From contig CATXJW010000009.1 in NCBI GenBank assembly GCA_958370325.1, positions 6,612 to 70,611 on the forward strand: a stretch of 64,000 bases of DNA, in the 5' to 3' direction. Below the pieces are notes generated by a model that was not told the DNA's origin, ran no database searches, and was given only the letters and a program-made list of their open reading frames with translations. Shown piece by piece: positions 60,708 through 64,000 of this stretch. Source of the stretch: an uncultured Collinsella sp. (GTDB lineage Bacteria > Actinomycetota > Coriobacteriia > Coriobacteriales > Coriobacteriaceae). A program made the position numbers and the translations under genes. Each line of letters begins with the position of its first letter. Position 1 is the first letter of the stretch.

Positions 60708-60885
60708 CAACCACGGCAACGCCGATGTTCTGGCAAAGTCAGCGAGCGGGTCGCATTTGAGACAAGGTGACGTGAAACGAAAGGGCGCTGACCTTCTGGT
60801 CGCGCCCTTGAAGTTGAACGTCAGATTGTCCAAATGCGGCCCGCGCAGCGTCGAGCCGTTACGCGGTTTGGTAAAACCGCGTAAC
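60708..60885. repeat. Structured intergenic repeat, copy C
   Basis: The leader ACGCCGATGTTCTGGCAAAG (60719-60738) matches copies A and D. Outer arms (GCATTTG at 60753-60759 with CAAATGC at 60831-60837, then GACAA and ACGT pairs) enclose CGAAAGGGCGC, a hairpin around TTCT, and CGCCCTTGAA. A GCGCAGCGTC box and the hairpin GTTACGCGGTTT/AAACCGCGTAAC (60858-60885) follow, ending two bases before the SDR stop codon. The layout is the same as copy A. Confidence 0.65.
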
Positions 60886-60887
60886 CA

Positions 60888-61688
60888 TTAGGGACGCTGG
60901 CCCATGCCACCCTCGAGGGTGACAGTCTCGCCGTTCATGTACTTAAAGTCGGGACCGCAGAGCTGAACGACAACGCGGCCGATTTCCTTCTCGACGTCGC
61001 CGTAGTGGCCTGCCGGCGGCATGTGGACGTTGGCCTTGAACGCCTCGGGATAGGCATCCTGGAAGTTCTCGAGCGCAGCGGTCCAAGCAAGCGGGCAAAC
61101 GATATTGACGTTGATGCCGTCCTTGCCCCACTCGTTGGCAGCGACGCGGGTCAGACCGCGGATGCCTTCCTTGGCAGCGGCGTAGCTGCACTGGCCATAG
61201 TTGCCAAACAGGCCGGCGCCCGAAGCAAAGTTGACCACGGAGCCCTTGGTCTCCTTCAGGTGCGGGTAGGCCTTCTGCATGTACAGGTAGGTGGCATACA
61301 GACCGGAATAAATGGCCAGGTTGAACTGGTCCATGGTGTGATCGGCGATCGTCACGCCCGAAGCGCTGGCCTGAGCGTTGTTGACGACGGCGTCGATGCG
61401 ACCGAACTCCTCAATCGCCTTGTCGATAACGTTCTGCACGACGGCCTCGTTGTCCTGGCCGGCGGAGACATCGGCCTGAACAGGCAGAACCTTGACGCCG
61501 TACTCGGCCTCGAGGGATTCCTTGGCAGCCTCGAGCTTGGCAACGTTGCGGCCGGTAATGACGAGGTTTGCGCCCTCCTTGGCAAAAGCGATATCGATGC
61601 CGTAGCCGATGGAACCAGCGGAGCCGTCCTTAAGCGTGGCCTTGCCGCCGCCGGTAACGATCACGGTCTTACCAGTGAAAAGTCCCAT
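60888..61688 (-). CDS. Short-chain dehydrogenase/reductase (SDR) with extended cofactor loop
   Basis: 266 residues from ATG 61688 with AAAGGA seven bases upstream. The Rossmann N-terminus is VTGGGKATLKDGSAGSIGYG, where the usual TG-x3-G-x-G is widened by an insert. NNAQAS replaces the usual NNAG near residue 98, the catalytic Ser is in NFASGAG near 150 and the Tyr/Lys in SYAAAKEG near 164-171. Family members reduce or oxidise alcohols with NAD(P). It is not similar by eye to the known Collinsella 7beta-hydroxysteroid dehydrogenase. Substrate is unknown. It is monocistronic; its stop codon touches structured repeat C. Confidence 0.85.
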   Translation of the reverse strand: MGLFTGKTVIVTGGGKATLKDGSAGSIGYGIDIAFAKEGANLVITGRNVAKLEAAKESLEAEYGVKVLPVQADVSAGQDNEAVVQNVIDKAIEEFGRIDAVVNNAQASASGVTIADHTMDQFNLAIYSGLYATYLYMQKAYPHLKETKGSVVNFASGAGLFGNYGQCSYAAAKEGIRGLTRVAANEWGKDGINVNIVCPLAWTAALENFQDAYPEAFKANVHMPPAGHYGDVEKEIGRVVVQLCGPDFKYMNGETVTLEGGMGQRP

Positions 61689-61982
61689 ACAAAGTCCTTT
61701 CAAATCGCGACGGGCCTGCCCGTCGACTGCGCGCATCCAACTTCACGCGCCAAAAGCTGAAATGCAACTTTAGCGGGTTCAAGTGAAAAATAAAGCCCAT
61801 GGCAGGCGAACGGCGCAACGTCTTTCGGCGAAGGGAATGTCAAGTACAAACTGGATAAAGTGGCCGAGTTTTTGCTATCGACGCGAGCCATCGAACACGT
61901 TTTGAAACTTTGCTGCAGCGCGCGGGATGTCGGCGCGAGACTTTATCATAGGGTGACAAACAACGATGAGGAGCACATGCCT

Positions 61983-63746
61983 ATGACAGACGAGCTGGAC
62001 CCCCAGACTCAACAGCATATTGATGATTCAGCAGACGTCACTGCAGATGCCGACGCTGTGACCTGCGATGATATTGACCTCGACGACCCCATCTTGGACG
62101 AAAGCGCTACGGCGGAAACCCCCGGCGCCGAAGATGCCGGCGAGCAAAACGACGATGCGCCCGCTCAGGACGACGACCCCGTACAGGACGACGCTCCGCA
62201 AGCTGCGGGCCCTATCGAGGTTTCTTCGGAAGAAGAGCTCGACGCCGTCATGGACTCCATGATGGATGCCGTCAAAGCGATGAAAGACGCCGTGGCCGAC
62301 GCTGACGTTGACGCCGAGGAAGAGGAGGCCGCCGAGGCAGCCTCGACCTTTGTACCCGGCGAGACTCCGGTTGCCGACCAGGGCAGCACCATGCCCTCGT
62401 TTCTGCAGCTCGAGCATCCCACGATTGGCGCCGATGCGGTCGACCCGCACACAGCAGGCTTTTCTGTGGTCGAGGGCGGCACCGGCAATATCGCCGCGCC
62501 GCAGGCTACCGATGCGGACGCCGCCGACACCGCTCGCCCGACCGCCCCGCACTCCCCCGCCGCGAGCCGCGATCTGGGGACCGCCGTCTCGAACACCGCG
62601 AACGCCGTGGGCACCTTTATCGCGCAGGGCGCCTCGGCCATGCGCGAGATGAACGCCGCGAAAAAGGCACTTGCCGATGCCCGTGCCCACCTGGCCGAAC
62701 TTGAGCAGCGCATTGCCGATCAGGCCGAGGAACTCGAGACGCGCCAGGATATCGCAGGCCGCTACGACCAGATTGTCGCCGACCAGCGCCAGGGGATTGC
62801 CACGGCCCAAAAGACTGCAGCGGCCGCCGAGATTGACCGTGATGCCCACGCCTCCAAAGCGACAGAGCTCAAGGGTCAGCTCGAACAAATGAAGACAGAG
62901 GATGACGCGACTGAGCTCCGTCTGAAGGCCGCGCTCGATGCCGTGGAGGCCCGCGAGGCGAGCTCGCGCGAGACCGGCAACCGCCTCGTTCGACGTCTTG
63001 AGGATTCCAAGCGCATCCGCGACAAGGTGAAGGCAGAGCGAGACGCCGGCATTGCCGCCGCACAACAAACCGTCGACGCCACGCGCGCCCAACTCGAGAC
63101 GCTGCGTCATGAGTATGCCGAGCTGCAACGCAATCCCTCGGCAAATCCCGCCAACTATACGGTGCGCACCAGCGAGCTCTCGATGCAGATTTCCGACACG
63201 GCAGATGCCCTGCGTAAAGCCGAAGAAAATGTCCCGCGCATCACCGCCGACCTTGAGCATTCACTTGCCGCAGCCGAGCAGGCCGTCGAGCAGGCTCAAG
63301 CCCCTATCGCCGACGCAAAACGCGCGCACCAAGCCGTGACGACCGAAGCCGATGCCGCGCGCGACGAGTTGCAGACGGCGAAGACTGCCGCCGCGACTCG
63401 TCAGCGCGAACTGCGCGAGAAGATCGCCGCGGAGGACAAGGCACGCCGCGAGCAGGAGCAGACCATCGCCAACGCCCAAGCAGATGCCGCACATGCGCAG
63501 TCGATCATCGAACAGGCGACCGAGGTGCACGACCACCCAGAGATCACCGAGTCGCTTGCAGGGTCCTTGGCCCGAGACAAAGCCGAACACACCGAGACCG
63601 AGCGAGAAGTCGCCCAGCTCGAGGCCACCGAGGACGCGGTGCGCGAGCGTACCCGCGACTCACGCATCAAATTCACCGGCGCCATCGTCTGCATCGTCGC
63701 CGCAATCCTGGTGATCATCCTAGTCTGGCTGTTCGCAAGCAAGTAA
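61983..63746 (+). CDS. Tail-anchored coiled-coil protein with acidic N-terminus
   Basis: 587 residues from ATG 61983 (an ATG at 61977 is also possible); GAGGAG lies upstream. Residues 1-130 are Asp/Glu-rich and disordered, 130-225 Ala/Thr/Pro-rich, and about 225-555 are long coiled coils (Ala, Glu, Gln, Arg heptads such as AEQAVEQAQAPIADAK). A single hydrophobic helix (IVCIVAAILVIILVWLF) ends the chain, so the protein is anchored by its C-terminus with the coil in the cytoplasm. No family is recognised; a cell-shape or envelope-scaffold role is a guess. Confidence 0.7.
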   Translation: MTDELDPQTQQHIDDSADVTADADAVTCDDIDLDDPILDESATAETPGAEDAGEQNDDAPAQDDDPVQDDAPQAAGPIEVSSEEELDAVMDSMMDAVKAMKDAVADADVDAEEEEAAEAASTFVPGETPVADQGSTMPSFLQLEHPTIGADAVDPHTAGFSVVEGGTGNIAAPQATDADAADTARPTAPHSPAASRDLGTAVSNTANAVGTFIAQGASAMREMNAAKKALADARAHLAELEQRIADQAEELETRQDIAGRYDQIVADQRQGIATAQKTAAAAEIDRDAHASKATELKGQLEQMKTEDDATELRLKAALDAVEAREASSRETGNRLVRRLEDSKRIRDKVKAERDAGIAAAQQTVDATRAQLETLRHEYAELQRNPSANPANYTVRTSELSMQISDTADALRKAEENVPRITADLEHSLAAAEQAVEQAQAPIADAKRAHQAVTTEADAARDELQTAKTAAATRQRELREKIAAEDKARREQEQTIANAQADAAHAQSIIEQATEVHDHPEITESLAGSLARDKAEHTETEREVAQLEATEDAVRERTRDSRIKFTGAIVCIVAAILVIILVWLFASK

Positions 63747-63764
63747 CCACTCCCCAACGATTAC

Positions 63765-63813
63765 AAGGACTGTCCCCAGGTGCCGGCACAAAAGGAACGT
63801 CCCCAAGTGCCAC
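63765..63813. repeat. GTCCCC-box repeat, copy 2
   Basis: A 25-nt core at 63781-63805 is identical to 48076-48100 apart from one base. It is preceded by TGTCCCC and followed by a shortened copy. It directly precedes hairpin F2 copy 2, downstream of the tail-anchored protein gene. Confidence 0.65.
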
Positions 63814-63816
63814 CTA

Positions 63817-63884
63817 ATGAGAGTGGATAATCTCCCACTTTTGACGAAGAAACACGCCTAAAACGGGAGATTATCCACTCTCAT
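63817..63884. repeat. 20-bp-arm hairpin, family F2, copy 2
   Basis: ATGAGAGTGGATAATCTCCC (63817-63836) pairs perfectly with its complement at 63865-63884 around an A-rich loop of 28 bases. It differs from copy 1 at a few positions, and the difference is compensated in the opposite arm. Confidence 0.85.
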
Positions 63885-63903
63885 TCAGCGAGCATCCGAC
63901 AGC

Positions 63904-64000
63904 AAGCAATTGCAACAACCACGGCAACGCCGATGTTTTGGCAACGACAGACACTATGACCCAATCCGAGGGCACGGAAACGACAGGAGCCCCCGCTCGT
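63904..64000. repeat. Structured intergenic repeat, copy D (cut by the window edge)
   Basis: Begins with CAACCACGGCAACGCCGATG, the same leader as copy C (60709-60728), then TTTTGGCAACGACAG as in copy A. The first outer arm and a GAAACGACAGGAG box follow; the right half lies beyond base 64000. Confidence 0.55.

Noticed and set aside
60888..61688. 7beta-hydroxysteroid dehydrogenase as known from Collinsella
   Set aside because: The N-terminal loop, NNAQ motif and catalytic-region sequence do not match what I remember of that enzyme.

Overview
The window reads as a high-GC Gram-positive chromosome of the Coriobacteriia, most likely Collinsella or a close relative. This is an inference from codon use, from the paired short hairpins between genes, and from the gene set (serC/serA with a short DUF1015-like gene, a twin-arginine PstS lipoprotein, a PepV-type dipeptidase, a preQ1-type tgt). 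No rRNA, tRNA, CRISPR array, transposase or integrase was recognised.

Region 1 (1-3.2 kb): the end of a membrane protein, a PPP-type metallophosphatase and a CvrA/NhaP2-type K+/H+ antiporter. Region 2 (3.2-32.5 kb): a roughly 29-kb defence island built round a type 1 BREX operon on the minus strand. In transcription order it holds a 1560-residue DNA-binding-like protein, a ParB-like protein, a SNF2 helicase, a coiled-coil protein, brxA, brxB, brxC (broken), pglX (split), pglZ, brxL and two small or unknown genes. A second SNF2 helicase of about 980 residues is transcribed divergently. The four genes ahead of brxA are packed tightly on it and are not part of the canonical six-gene BREX set; this is the best candidate for an undescribed system. 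brxC has lost the segment expected to carry its Walker B motif and is frameshifted. pglX is cut into a methyltransferase/target-recognition half and a C-terminal fragment. Between the halves lie a DUF3800 gene with its own promoter and a probable structured RNA, plus a translationally coupled pair (a tiny basic peptide and a membrane protein). The methyltransferase part has different base composition from its neighbours, suggesting cassette exchange.

Region 3 (32.6-42 kb): serine biosynthesis (serC, serA), a possible MITE, an orphan PD-(D/E)XK-like protein, an M20 peptidase, a short DUF1015-like protein, two paralogous histidine phosphatases, a nitroreductase, an HdeD-like protein and a YaiI/YqxD protein. 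Region 4 (42-48 kb) concerns metals: a His-rich metal-efflux permease, a DEDDh exonuclease, an ArsR/SmtB repressor with three visible operators, a one-domain metallochaperone, a P1B ATPase and a DtxR/MntR regulator. Region 5 (48-54.6 kb): a Cof-type HAD phosphatase, a Uup-like ABC-F protein and the pstSCAB phosphate transporter. Region 6 (54.9-64 kb): PepV dipeptidase, HAD phosphatase, DegV protein, LOG-family protein, tgt, an SDR oxidoreductase and a tail-anchored coiled-coil protein.

The intergenic DNA is unusually rich in structured repeats. There are four copies of a structured element; the three complete ones sit just downstream of the stop codons of minus-strand genes. There are also two families of 20-bp-arm hairpins in two copies each, a nested 129-bp cruciform, a 178-bp element with 42-bp inverted ends, and a GTCCCC-box hairpin family, one member of which is flanked by 10-bp direct repeats.
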